Of a stretch of DNA of 6,621 nucleotides, positions 1-6,171 are shown piece after piece. The translations under genes were made by a program, and so were the position numbers. Origin of the DNA: Methanomicrobiales archaeon (lineage in GTDB: Archaea; Halobacteriota; Methanomicrobia; Methanomicrobiales; Methanoculleaceae); NCBI GenBank assembly GCA_012521035.1, contig JAAYND010000103.1, forward strand, positions 1 to 6,621, in the 5' to 3' direction. Every line of letters begins with the position of its first letter. Position 1 is the stretch's first letter. A model generated the notes under the pieces. The model worked only from the letters and a program-made list of their open reading frames with translations, was not told the DNA's origin and ran no database searches.

Positions 1-290
1 AGATCGCTCCGATTCGACATCGGAAAGAGTCGCGAGTGATTGGGATTATGTTCGTCTGTACACTGGCACTCCGGCTAAAGATAGCGTTGCGTACGATGCT
101 TGCAGAGGTCAAAGGGAATAAATTGAGCGCCGAGATGTTCCTGAAACAACTTGGCCGCGTGCATCAGGTAAAGTTCCAGATGGATAAAGACGTGCGGGTG
201 TGGTATGTCGGCATGCAGAAAAAGACAGGTAGGGTATTGAGGAAGATCGGCATGAATGAAATCTTTGGTGAGGAGGTCGAGTATACCTAG
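1..290 (+). CDS. IS1634/IS4-like transposase, C-terminal fragment (5' end outside window)
   Basis: The reading frame is open from the left edge (first full codon at 3) to TAG at 288-290, giving 95 residues. It begins with PIRHRKESRVIGIMFVC and continues with an LALRLKIAL-type helix, a segment around LKQLGRVHQVKF, and a basic, KTGRVLRKIG-like tail. DDE transposases of the IS1634 group end in this way: a P-I-x-H-R-K-E-x-R-I motif just after the catalytic core, a hydrophobic helix, then a short tail. The catalytic acidic residues lie upstream of the window, so it cannot be told whether the transposase is intact. An internal ATG at 36 is not a likely start, because homologous-looking sequence extends to the window edge. 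The neighbouring broken frame at 322-648 suggests the element landed in or beside a gene. Family assignment is from remembered motif similarity, not a search. Confidence 0.7.
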   Translation, partial: IAPIRHRKESRVIGIMFVCTLALRLKIALRTMLAEVKGNKLSAEMFLKQLGRVHQVKFQMDKDVRVWYVGMQKKTGRVLRKIGMNEIFGEEVEYT

Positions 291-321
291 TGATCATATT
301 CACGCTGTTTATAGTATGTAA
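1..321 (+). mobile_element. Right part of an insertion sequence (boundary approximate)
   Basis: The transposase end at 290 implies that an insertion sequence extends in from the left. Its right terminus should lie a few tens of bases past the stop. I could not define a terminal inverted repeat or target duplication because the left end is outside the window. Position 321 is only the last base before the broken reading frame resumes at 322. Confidence 0.35.
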
Positions 322-648
322 CACTACCTTTTGGAACCCCAGGCTGCCCACGCCGATGGTTGGCCGGACAGAATGCAATCGCAGGGTATTACACACTCCA
401 TCCATCTTAAACAGGTAGGGGAGACCATACCCCTAGATCCAGAGTATTTTTCAAAACAGTTACGAGAGTGACTATAAGATCCGGGCACGCCGGCCCTGTC
501 TTTCATCCCGGGGGCGAAAGGCATCGTAGATGCAGGTGCTCTCCCGGCAGGTTTTCGGGAGGGCCAGATACGGGCAATCGCCCGGCAGGTGGGTCTGGAG
601 GGGATGGCCGCGTGGGAACTCAAAGGCAACCTCGCCGGGTGTTGCTGA
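322..648 (+). pseudogene. Decayed gene remnant with two in-frame stops
   Basis: One plus-strand frame reads as protein across this stretch. Codons 322-468 give 49 residues including DGWPDRMQSQGITHSIHLKQ and IPLDPEYFSKQLRE. The frame then meets TGA (469-471), one CTA codon and TAA (475-477). It resumes at 478 in the same frame for 56 residues including SFIPGAKGIVDAGALPAG and FREGQIRAIARQVGLEG, and ends at TGA 646-648 after a Cys-Cys pair. The second part has G/C-rich third codon positions like the native genes to the right. No start codon with a ribosome site precedes either part, and the upstream side abuts the transposase remnant. I read this as the 3' end of a chromosomal gene that lost its 5' part and gained stops. 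I do not recognise the family. The rest of the gap, 649-801, shows no gene. Alternatively the 56-residue part belongs to a gene expressed from an unusual start. Confidence 0.45.
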
Positions 649-801
649 ATCAGAATGCCCGGGGGCGGGAGATCGCCCGCAGGGGGCCGTTTGGATCTCC
701 GGCGCGGCATCGCCTCTTCTGCCGGGGAGCTTTTCTGGTGATCAGGAGGGCGGAATGGGGGTGTTGAGGGGTTACAATGGTCGTCTGGTTGGGCGGGATG
801 A

Positions 802-1284
802 TTACGATCGGAGAAAGTGACCTATGTCCTCAGTGGTGGATATATCCCCGTTGCCTTTTCCAAAAAGGGTGATCAGTTCTTTCTTGAGTCTTTTCGTATC
901 CTTCGGGGCGCTCCCCCGCGTCAGTATGTATCCTTTCCATGTTATCTCGCTACAGTAGTCCTGCGGGATTTCATCCTTGATCGCTTGATACGTTGTCATA
1001 ACCTGGTTTACCGCATGTTTCACGTTTATTCCCTTGAGCTCGGCAAAACACAGTACTTTTGTACAATCTCTCGAATCGTGTGGTGTGTAAAAGATGATCA
1101 GGTCGCATACCGGCCCACTTACGTTGAAATCTCTTCTGAATGCCGAATATTCATTCGAGTTCTCATCTATCTCGAAAAAAGCAACCCGTTCGTTTGCATC
1201 CGGCTCGATACGTATCCTCTTTCCGCTCTCGCCATATGCCGTGCCACGGCACAAACAGGTCAGAACCAGTGTATCAAACAGCAT
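802..1284 (-). CDS. Small PD-(D/E)xK nuclease-like protein, partner of the ATPase
   Basis: This 160-aa soluble protein is the second gene of the operon. The start is ATG at 1284-1282, preceded by GAGGT (1294-1290) with a 5-base spacer. It overlaps the end of the ATPase gene by 11 bases, which suggests translational coupling. The open frame extends further upstream to 1488, but that part lies wholly inside the ATPase gene. Visible motifs are Asp61 in a hydrophobic strand (VCDLIIFY), then Glu82 and Lys84 in a second strand (LCFAELKG), then a helix with Lys89 and Gln94 (VKHAVNQVMTTYQAI). The D-x20-E-x-K spacing and the helix after the ExK strand are the core signature of PD-(D/E)xK nucleases. 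A later YILTRGSAPKD strand-turn and a KRLKKELITLFG segment would complete a small alpha/beta fold. No DNA-binding or membrane domain is seen. The likely role is the nuclease effector switched by the ATPase. Function is inferred from motif and context only. Confidence 0.72.
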   Translation of the reverse strand: MLFDTLVLTCLCRGTAYGESGKRIRIEPDANERVAFFEIDENSNEYSAFRRDFNVSGPVCDLIIFYTPHDSRDCTKVLCFAELKGINVKHAVNQVMTTYQAIKDEIPQDYCSEITWKGYILTRGSAPKDTKRLKKELITLFGKGNGDISTTEDIGHFLRS

Positions 1285-2731
1285 CTTCGACCTCATCCAT
1301 CTCAAAGAAGATCCTGGAAACCTTTTCAGACACATTGCTGAAAGTCTCCCACTCAATGAAGCCGTTCTCCCCCAATATCTCCCTTGCTCTGCCTCCTTCA
1401 AAGAGGTAGACAGAGACCTTCTCCTGGGAGATAAAGGCATCCGGGTCTTTGAGGTAGAATAGATCTTTGATGGCCTCCGGGTTCTCATACCTCGATGCTT
1501 TCATGAGATTTACCAGATGGTCGACAAAGTATGGGCTGTGGGTGGTTATCAGCACATTCAATCCACAATTGACAAGCATCGTGAGTAACTCCATCAGTTG
1601 TGCCTGGGCTTCAGGGTGAAGGTTCATCTCCGGTTCGTCGATGATGATCAACTCGCCCGGGGATATCCTGTAGCGGAGGTAGAGAATAAGCGGAGAGAGC
1701 CCTTTCACCATGGATGCCGTCACCGAGATGTCCAGCGGGATTTTCCGGCCGGCTCTCTCCCATTCAAATAGAATCTCACGGAATGGATCCGGGTCGTCTG
1801 TTGAGAGTACGAGATGGCCTCCAAGAATCTCTCTTTCCAGTAAATCTGCGTATTCAAGATATTTTTTGACACCAGGTTCTTTCTCGGCGTATTTGCACCT
1901 CTCCTTAAGATCTCCCCATCTGCGTATATCAAGGATAGTTAACACCAGGCTTGAGACAGGGTATGGAAGCACAGGCTTTTCTGATTCTGACTCTTGAGAA
2001 TCGTCAAATCCGGTTTTTTCGTCTATCCTCTCCCTGCTCCTTATAGGGTTATACAGTAGCGGCATTCCCGTTCGCTCAGCACCAAAAACCCTTACATCGC
2101 GGAACAGCGCCCTGTGGACCAGCATGAATATGTTGCCGGCGACAAACCTCTTTATCTCTTTGATCGGTATCTTGTCCTGGACGCCTTCCCCTTCAGTGTA
2201 AATATATATCCTGCTCTCGTCCCTCTCTTTTACAAAATTAACAAGGCTTTTCCCCTCTTTATCCACCCCTAACTTCCTCTTTAAAGCGATCTTCAGACTT
2301 GATTCGACTAGGTTCTCCATACGCTCCTCAATATTCACCTCTACGCTGAGATCGTCGAGCGCCACCCGCGTCGTCCCGAGATAATTCTTCATCCACCCAG
2401 GGCAGAGCTCTGCCAGACCGCTATAATAATCAGCCGAGTAATCCCTGATAAACGCGGATATCTCGATATTTGCGCTTCCCGTCTCAATAAATCGACTGAT
2501 GACTGTATCGATCGGCTCGTATTTTTTGGAGGTTCTGCCATCAACGTATGCGCCGGTGTATTGCAACCAACCGTATTCCCCGAACAGCGAAGCGATCAGA
2601 TATGCACCGTATGTCTTGCCGGAATTATTCGGTCCGACAAAGACCGTCAGGGGTTTGAGCCGGATATCTGCTTCTTCCAGGGCCCCTAATTCTCGAACGC
2701 TTATTTGGATTGCGCCTTCTTCTTTTACCAT
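1274..2731 (-). CDS. AAA/ABC-type ATPase (AAA_21-like, OLD-related without TOPRIM)
   Basis: The product is a 485-aa soluble ATPase. Walker A GPNNSGKT lies at residues 33-40 after an N-terminal strand (LKPLTVFV). A long middle region (about 60-330) contains a VFGAERTGMPLL segment at about 215-225, typical of this class. A signature-like stretch, TASMVKGLSPLI, lies at about 338-349. Walker B LIIIDEPEMNLHP is at 361-373 with Asp365 and Glu366, and an H-loop (LITTHSPYFVD) has His398. This order is that of the SMC/ABC-like ATPases grouped under AAA_21, including OLD and PtuA-type proteins. OLD nucleases carry a C-terminal TOPRIM domain, but only about 87 residues follow the H-loop here and none look like TOPRIM. 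The nuclease role is probably supplied by the downstream partner. The ATG at 2731 has GGAGGG 11 bases upstream and a TATA box further up. Codons are noticeably AT-richer than in the neighbouring ablB, suggesting transfer. The likely role is ATP-dependent sensing or assembly in a defence-like module; that is inference. Confidence 0.85.
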   Translation of the reverse strand: MVKEEGAIQISVRELGALEEADIRLKPLTVFVGPNNSGKTYGAYLIASLFGEYGWLQYTGAYVDGRTSKKYEPIDTVISRFIETGSANIEISAFIRDYSADYYSGLAELCPGWMKNYLGTTRVALDDLSVEVNIEERMENLVESSLKIALKRKLGVDKEGKSLVNFVKERDESRIYIYTEGEGVQDKIPIKEIKRFVAGNIFMLVHRALFRDVRVFGAERTGMPLLYNPIRSRERIDEKTGFDDSQESESEKPVLPYPVSSLVLTILDIRRWGDLKERCKYAEKEPGVKKYLEYADLLEREILGGHLVLSTDDPDPFREILFEWERAGRKIPLDISVTASMVKGLSPLILYLRYRISPGELIIIDEPEMNLHPEAQAQLMELLTMLVNCGLNVLITTHSPYFVDHLVNLMKASRYENPEAIKDLFYLKDPDAFISQEKVSVYLFEGGRAREILGENGFIEWETFSNVSEKVSRIFFEMDEVEDAV

Positions 2732-2742
2732 TGTCGTCTATG

Positions 2743-2748
2743 CCCTCC
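2743..2748 (-). promoter_or_regulatory. Ribosome binding site of the ATPase gene
   Basis: GGAGGG on the minus strand lies 11 bases before the ATG at 2731. It fits the archaeal anti-Shine-Dalgarno sequence, with a slightly long spacer. It supports this start codon. Confidence 0.55.
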
Positions 2749-2781
2749 ATTCGCAGAACAAGGTAACATTGGAAGGTCGAC

Positions 2782-2789
2782 TTTATAAA
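2782..2789 (-). promoter_or_regulatory. TATA box of the ATPase-nuclease operon
   Basis: On the minus strand the sequence reads TTTTATAAAG in an AT-rich patch, about 50 bases before the ATPase ATG. Archaeal transcription would start about 25 bases downstream, near 2759, leaving a leader of about 28 bases that contains the GGAGGG site. No second promoter is visible before the nuclease gene, consistent with one transcript. Confidence 0.5.
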
Positions 2790-2792
2790 ACT

Positions 2793-3210
2793 AATAATCT
2801 TCTGCCTGGAGAGGCGCCCATTGGTCGACCGGCGGAGCCGGCACGGGCCACGCCGCAGCATTCCTGTGTACACGCTCACTCAATCCTGCCCATCGGGCTC
2901 ATTCTTTTTGCCCGCTCACCATACCCAACGCATCAAGGCCCATATAGAGGCCGGAGGCACAATCCCATGTTCTTTCTGTGAAAACCCCAATTGGAGATCT
3001 CCGGCGCTCATAAGCAACACCCCCACTCACCCCCTCAGCAGAGAGATACACCACCCGGACACCACAGATCGGCCACCGGGAGCCCACAGGCGATATGCCG
3101 GCAAACCAGAAGGCCTCTCCCCCCACACCCCGGCCAGATAGGTTCTCCACCGCGACCATCCCCTCTTTCGGTATATCGATACCCTTGATCCCGGATCCTC
3201 CTGCCCCACA
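2793..3210 (-). other. Intergenic stretch of about 420 bases, no convincing gene
   Basis: This lies downstream of ablB and upstream of the ATPase operon promoter. The most protein-like frame is on the minus strand from ATG 3159 (or GTG 3150, with GAGGGG nine bases upstream) to TGA at 2899. It would encode up to 86 residues starting MVAVENLSGRGVGGEAFWFA. Its first half has G/C-rich third positions and its second half does not. It follows ablB on the same strand, in the same frame, with no stop between the ablB terminator codon and this ATG. I recognise no family, so it may be a small gene, a decayed remnant, or chance. A short GC-rich hairpin (CCGGC-GGA-GCCGG, 2829-2841) is present. No lysine 2,3-aminomutase sequence is found here. 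Confidence 0.3.
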
Positions 3211-4203
3211 TCAGCCTGGTGAAGGGGCTGCCTCAGATCCGGCGAGCGTTCTATACCAGAAGTTCATATCCTCCAGAGAACCGCAGATATTGACGCTCTC
3301 AGGGAGCGTTCCAGCATAGGTGTAGCCCGCCCGGGCGAATGTGATGTTTGCCGGGGGAGAGCAGGCCCGGGCGATGGCAAACGCTGTCTTTACCCCGATC
3401 AAGCGCATCTCCTCCTCCAACCGCCGCAGGAGGCAGGCTGCAAACCCGCGCCCCCGGTAACCGGGCACCGTCGCAAAGCCGGTCATCTCTGCAAATTTGC
3501 CGGCACGATCCACCTCTGCCGCGGCAACCGAGGCGATACGCCCACCGGGCTCAAGGATACAGAAACACCGGAGGTTCCTCTGCATCTCCTCTGCAAGGTA
3601 GGCCGGGTCATGTATGGGAACCGGGTAGGTCTCAAAAACCTCCCGGTATATCGACGCAAGCGCCGGCGCATCCCCGGGTGTGGCAGGGGCAGCGAGAAAC
3701 CCTGCATCGATCGCCGGGTCCACCGCGCCCGCCCGGGCCTTCTCCCGTGCAACCGTGAGAACCTCATCGATACCGGCCGTATCGATCCCGGGGGCATCGA
3801 GGTATTTTGCCATATAGTAGCCATCCACCCTGCCGCGGAACAGGCCGGGAAGGCATGCTCCGGAGGCATACCCACGCGCTACGAAGTGATCGCGGGCCGG
3901 GGCAGGGATTCGCGCAAATATCCGCGAGTAACCACGGTCCTCTGCGAGAGAGCGAAGTCGGTCGGTGATCCCGGGAAGGTCTGCCTCGTCCAGGTGATAG
4001 AGAAAGATACGGTCGTTGTAGGGACCGTGGTGGATCAGGCTTCGCCCGAGTTTCGTAATGATATCGGCATGGGCTCCCCTGCGTGGGCGGCGTGATCCCC
4101 GTCCGGGAGGAGGAAAGGTCTGTTTTGCCGGCCGCCGCACCGGGGCAGGCCGGGCATCGGTACGTGTTATATGGTTTTTTGAATCCTGTAAAGAACTGAA
4201 CAT
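3211..4203 (-). CDS. ablB: Putative beta-lysine N6-acetyltransferase (AblB)
   Basis: AblB transfers an acetyl group from acetyl-CoA to beta-lysine to give N-epsilon-acetyl-beta-lysine, a compatible solute that methanogens accumulate under salt stress. It acts in the cytoplasm. Residues 48-72 (DIITKLGRSLIHHGPYNDRI..) and the PGLFRGRVDGYYMAKYL stretch (119-135) are characteristic of the AblB N-terminal half. The C-terminal half, about 172-320, is a GNAT fold with the acetyl-CoA loop VPGYRGRGFA at 247-256 (R-G-R-G-F-A), an NITFARAGY segment at about 286-294 and the family-type ending EDMNFWYRTL (311-320). The 330 residues are somewhat long for the family: the first 45 are an Arg/Pro-rich extension before the conserved part, with no other ATG and only a GTG at codon 22. 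The usual partner ablA (lysine 2,3-aminomutase) is not adjacent on either side. The gene is divergent from the radical SAM gene and probably has an almost leaderless transcript. Confidence 0.85.
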   Translation of the reverse strand: MFSSLQDSKNHITRTDARPAPVRRPAKQTFPPPGRGSRRPRRGAHADIITKLGRSLIHHGPYNDRIFLYHLDEADLPGITDRLRSLAEDRGYSRIFARIPAPARDHFVARGYASGACLPGLFRGRVDGYYMAKYLDAPGIDTAGIDEVLTVAREKARAGAVDPAIDAGFLAAPATPGDAPALASIYREVFETYPVPIHDPAYLAEEMQRNLRCFCILEPGGRIASVAAAEVDRAGKFAEMTGFATVPGYRGRGFAACLLRRLEEEMRLIGVKTAFAIARACSPPANITFARAGYTYAGTLPESVNICGSLEDMNFWYRTLAGSEAAPSPG

Positions 4204-4230
4204 GCTGTTCCCGGGACTATATATTGCCCT

Positions 4231-4241
4231 TAATATATAAT
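4231..4241 (-). promoter_or_regulatory. TATA box of ablB
   Basis: On the minus strand this reads AATTATATATTA, centred about 33 bases before the ablB ATG, which predicts a start of transcription around 4210 and a leader of only a few bases. No Shine-Dalgarno sequence precedes the ATG, as expected for a near-leaderless mRNA. A second TATA-like string at 4218-4224 would place the transcript start inside the gene and fits only if translation starts further in. Confidence 0.5.
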
Positions 4242-4302
4242 TGGTCCGGATAATCTACCTCCGAACAGAGAAGAACACTTTCACCCCGCACCCGGCAGGC
4301 TC

Positions 4303-4308
4303 TTTATA
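4303..4308 (+). promoter_or_regulatory. TATA box of the radical SAM gene
   Basis: TTTATA is centred about 25 bases before the ATG at 4330. That is the spacing expected for a transcript starting at or next to the start codon. There is no ribosome binding site just upstream, so a leaderless mRNA is likely. Confidence 0.5.
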
Positions 4309-4329
4309 CCCGGGACCGATATTCCCTGT

Positions 4330-5415
4330 ATGTCGATGCAGGAGCGGAAACTCACGCACCTCACCGCCGCCGGGAGGTTTGATATCTGTAGCCCGGGCGA
4401 GTGCATCAGGTTCCTCTCGGCCGCACCCTGCATCACCTACAACCCCCGGGTCGCCGGTGGATGTGGCCGGATGCTGAAAGTCCTCCTCCATGGAACCTGT
4501 TCGTATGACTGTGCCTACTGCTCCATCCGCCTGCAAAGAGAACGGATGAGTTTCTCTCCCGAGGAACTCGCCGGAACCTTCCTCAACCTCTGGCGGGAGG
4601 GGCTCGTCGGCGGCTTATTCTTGAGCTCCGGTATACCGAAAGACGTCGATCTGGTCATGCATGACATCATAGAGACGGGAGAGATCCTGCGCCGGCGGGG
4701 CTACGACGGCTACATGCACCTCAAGATCCTCCCCGGCGCCACCCGGGCCGATATCCACGACGCCGCCCGGGTTGCGAACCGGATCAGCATCAACATAGAG
4801 ACGACATCCTCCGACCACCTCGGGAGCATCGCCGGTGTGAAGGACTACCGGCAGGACATCCTGAAACGCCAGGCCTGGGTCGCGGAGGAGAAGCCCGGCA
4901 ACCACATCACCCAGGTCGTCGTCGGGGCGGCGGGCGAGACCGACGCGGACCTCCTCACCTGCGTCGCCGACCAGTACCGGCGGGTCCGGCCTTTCCGTAT
5001 CCACTTCGCGGCGTTCCGCGCCCTGCCCGGAACCCCCCTGGAATCACACCCGGACACCCCATCCTGGCGAAGACGGCGGTGGTACCAGGCCGACTACCTG
5101 CTCAGGGACTACGGTATCAGCGCCGATGAACTCCAGGCGGCGCTCGATGAGGAGGGATTCTTCGGGAACCGGGATCCTAAAGAGGTTCTCGCAGCCTCCA
5201 CAGGGCCGGTGAACGTCAACCTCGCGTCGCGCCACGACCTCCTCCGGGTGCCCGGCATCGGACCGAAGGGCGCGGACCGGATCCTCGCGATGCGCAGGGA
5301 GCGACCGCTCGCCGGCATCGGTGATCTCAGGCGGGCCGGGATCAGGGGAAAGACCGCCGGGCAGCACGTCGCGTTCGGCGGGCCGGATACCGTCCAGACC
5401 AGGCTCTTTCCCTGA
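4330..5415 (+). CDS. Radical SAM protein with C-terminal helix-hairpin-helix (COG4277-like, putative DNA repair/modification)
   Basis: This 361-aa protein carries the radical SAM cluster motif Cys57-x3-Cys61-x2-Cys64 (CSYDCAYC), which binds a 4Fe-4S cluster for cleaving S-adenosylmethionine. Next come a glycine-rich GGLFLSSGIP segment (94-103) and barrel strands such as GYMHLKILPGA (127-137) and RISINIETT (151-159). The C-terminus, about 293-345, is a helix-hairpin-helix domain (VNVNLASRHDLLRVPGIG, then PKGADRIL), which usually binds DNA non-specifically. This order matches COG4277, also described as a radical SAM family linked to a uracil-DNA-glycosylase-like protein. No glycosylase gene is in this window. 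Four more cysteines (20, 25, 34, 45) precede the motif, in a conserved-looking CIRFLSAAPCITYNPRVAGG stretch, and could hold a second metal site. The substrate is unknown. Third codon positions are very G/C-rich, as expected for a resident gene. Its 3' end faces the PRC-barrel gene 31 bases away. Confidence 0.82.
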   Translation: MSMQERKLTHLTAAGRFDICSPGECIRFLSAAPCITYNPRVAGGCGRMLKVLLHGTCSYDCAYCSIRLQRERMSFSPEELAGTFLNLWREGLVGGLFLSSGIPKDVDLVMHDIIETGEILRRRGYDGYMHLKILPGATRADIHDAARVANRISINIETTSSDHLGSIAGVKDYRQDILKRQAWVAEEKPGNHITQVVVGAAGETDADLLTCVADQYRRVRPFRIHFAAFRALPGTPLESHPDTPSWRRRRWYQADYLLRDYGISADELQAALDEEGFFGNRDPKEVLAASTGPVNVNLASRHDLLRVPGIGPKGADRILAMRRERPLAGIGDLRRAGIRGKTAGQHVAFGGPDTVQTRLFP

Positions 5416-5437
5416 CAGGAAGGCTCAGATCACCGGC

Positions 5438-5443
5438 AAAAAA
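5438..5443 (-). terminator. Oligo-T terminator of the PRC-barrel gene
   Basis: Six A on the plus strand give T6 on the minus strand, four bases after the TGA of the PRC-barrel gene. Archaeal termination commonly uses such T-tracts without a strong hairpin. The convergent radical SAM gene has no equivalent T-run just after its stop. Confidence 0.5.
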
Positions 5444-5446
5444 GAG

Positions 5447-6166
5447 TCAGGGTTGTCTGACCCGGGCAAACTCTTCATCTACGTCGGCGGCAGACCGGTA
5501 GGTCCGATCACTGATCTGCTCAAGCGCCGCGATCACGCCCTGGGGGGCGCTCTGCTCACGTGCACGGCTGATCAGGTCACCCTTCCCCACCGGGTAGTTG
5601 ATATCTTTGAGGTAGGCCTGGAGCCGCCCAGCCTCACCCCCCTCCTCTTCGGCCCTCTGCATGGATTCGAGCGACGGAGCGTGCGCCTCCGTCACCGGCC
5701 GCGTCTCCACCTCCTCAGCCCGAATCCGTATCTCCTCGCCTGCGGGCCTCTCCCGCGCCTCCATCCGGGTCACAGCCCGCGCCTCCTCCTGGCTCGGAGG
5801 GCCTACGGGCCGGGTCGACTCGATCATGTCCCAGTCTGCCTCCCGGGGCCACTCCCCCTCCGAGAAACCGGACGCGCTCTCGGTCCTGTGCTTGCTTATA
5901 TTCACTACAAAGACGTCATCGCCGGGCCGGTAGACCATCGCCTCGATGGGGATCGCGAAGAGTTTTGCCCCGAGACCAAGCATGCCGCCGGTCCTGAGCA
6001 CCGCGTATGCCACCTTTCCGGTGGGGAGGCCGATCCGCAGACTTGAGATCTCACCGAGATCATACCCCTCCGGGTTCTTCACCCGCTTTCCCACGATCTC
6101 GTCGGACGACATGAACTCCTGCTCCCCCGCCGTCCGCACCTGTTGTTCAAGAACAGTCCTTGCCAT
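5447..6166 (-). CDS. PRC-barrel and DUF2795 domain protein
   Basis: This is a soluble 239-aa protein of unknown cellular role. Residues 19-92 form a PRC-barrel (GKRVKNPEGYDLGEISSLRI, then VAYAVLRTGGMLGLGAKLF and AIPIEAM), a beta-barrel found in RNA-processing factors and archaeal regulatory proteins. Residues 93-180 are a charged, Glu/Arg-rich linker that is probably disordered. Residues 181-236 match DUF2795 (LQAYLKDINYPVGKGDLISR, then AREQ..VIAALEQISDRTY). I chose the ATG at 6166 because AGGTGG (6177-6172) lies five bases upstream. A GTG at 6175, giving three more residues, is inside that ribosome site and is unlikely. The gene is preceded by a TATA box and a leader of about 50 bases with a perfect hairpin. 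It is convergent with the radical SAM gene and divergent from the zinc-ribbon gene. DUF2795 is often found in stress-linked proteins, but no function can be stated here. Confidence 0.85.
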   Translation of the reverse strand: MARTVLEQQVRTAGEQEFMSSDEIVGKRVKNPEGYDLGEISSLRIGLPTGKVAYAVLRTGGMLGLGAKLFAIPIEAMVYRPGDDVFVVNISKHRTESASGFSEGEWPREADWDMIESTRPVGPPSQEEARAVTRMEARERPAGEEIRIRAEEVETRPVTEAHAPSLESMQRAEEEGGEAGRLQAYLKDINYPVGKGDLISRAREQSAPQGVIAALEQISDRTYRSAADVDEEFARVRQP

Positions 6167-6171
6167 TACAA

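Noticed and set aside
469..477. Read-through of the stops by recoding (selenocysteine or pyrrolysine)
   Set aside because: The stops are TGA and TAA. Pyrrolysine uses TAG, TAA is not recoded in known archaea, and no start codon supports an expressed gene.
324..710. 128-codon minus-strand open frame
   Set aside because: It is antisense to the decayed frame at 322-648. Its product is low-complexity Pro/Arg/Ser-rich, with no start signal and no recognisable motif.
468..820. Two overlapping plus-strand open frames of 96-99 codons
   Set aside because: Both are Gly/Arg-rich products of GC-rich DNA in the wrong frames beside the protein-like frame that ends at 648. No ribosome sites were seen.
817..1341. 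174-codon plus-strand open frame
   Set aside because: It is antisense to the nuclease-like gene, which has motifs, a ribosome site and coupling to the ATPase.
1274..2731. ATPase as a complete OLD-family nuclease
   Set aside because: No TOPRIM acidic motifs follow the H-loop, and only about 87 residues remain.
4330..5415. Radical SAM gene as the missing ablA (lysine 2,3-aminomutase)
   Set aside because: It ends in a helix-hairpin-helix domain and lacks a recognisable PLP-binding region. Its motifs fit the COG4277-type proteins instead.
5321..6046. 241-codon plus-strand open frame
   Set aside because: It is antisense to the PRC-barrel gene, rich in Pro/Arg/Leu, and overlaps the end of the radical SAM gene.
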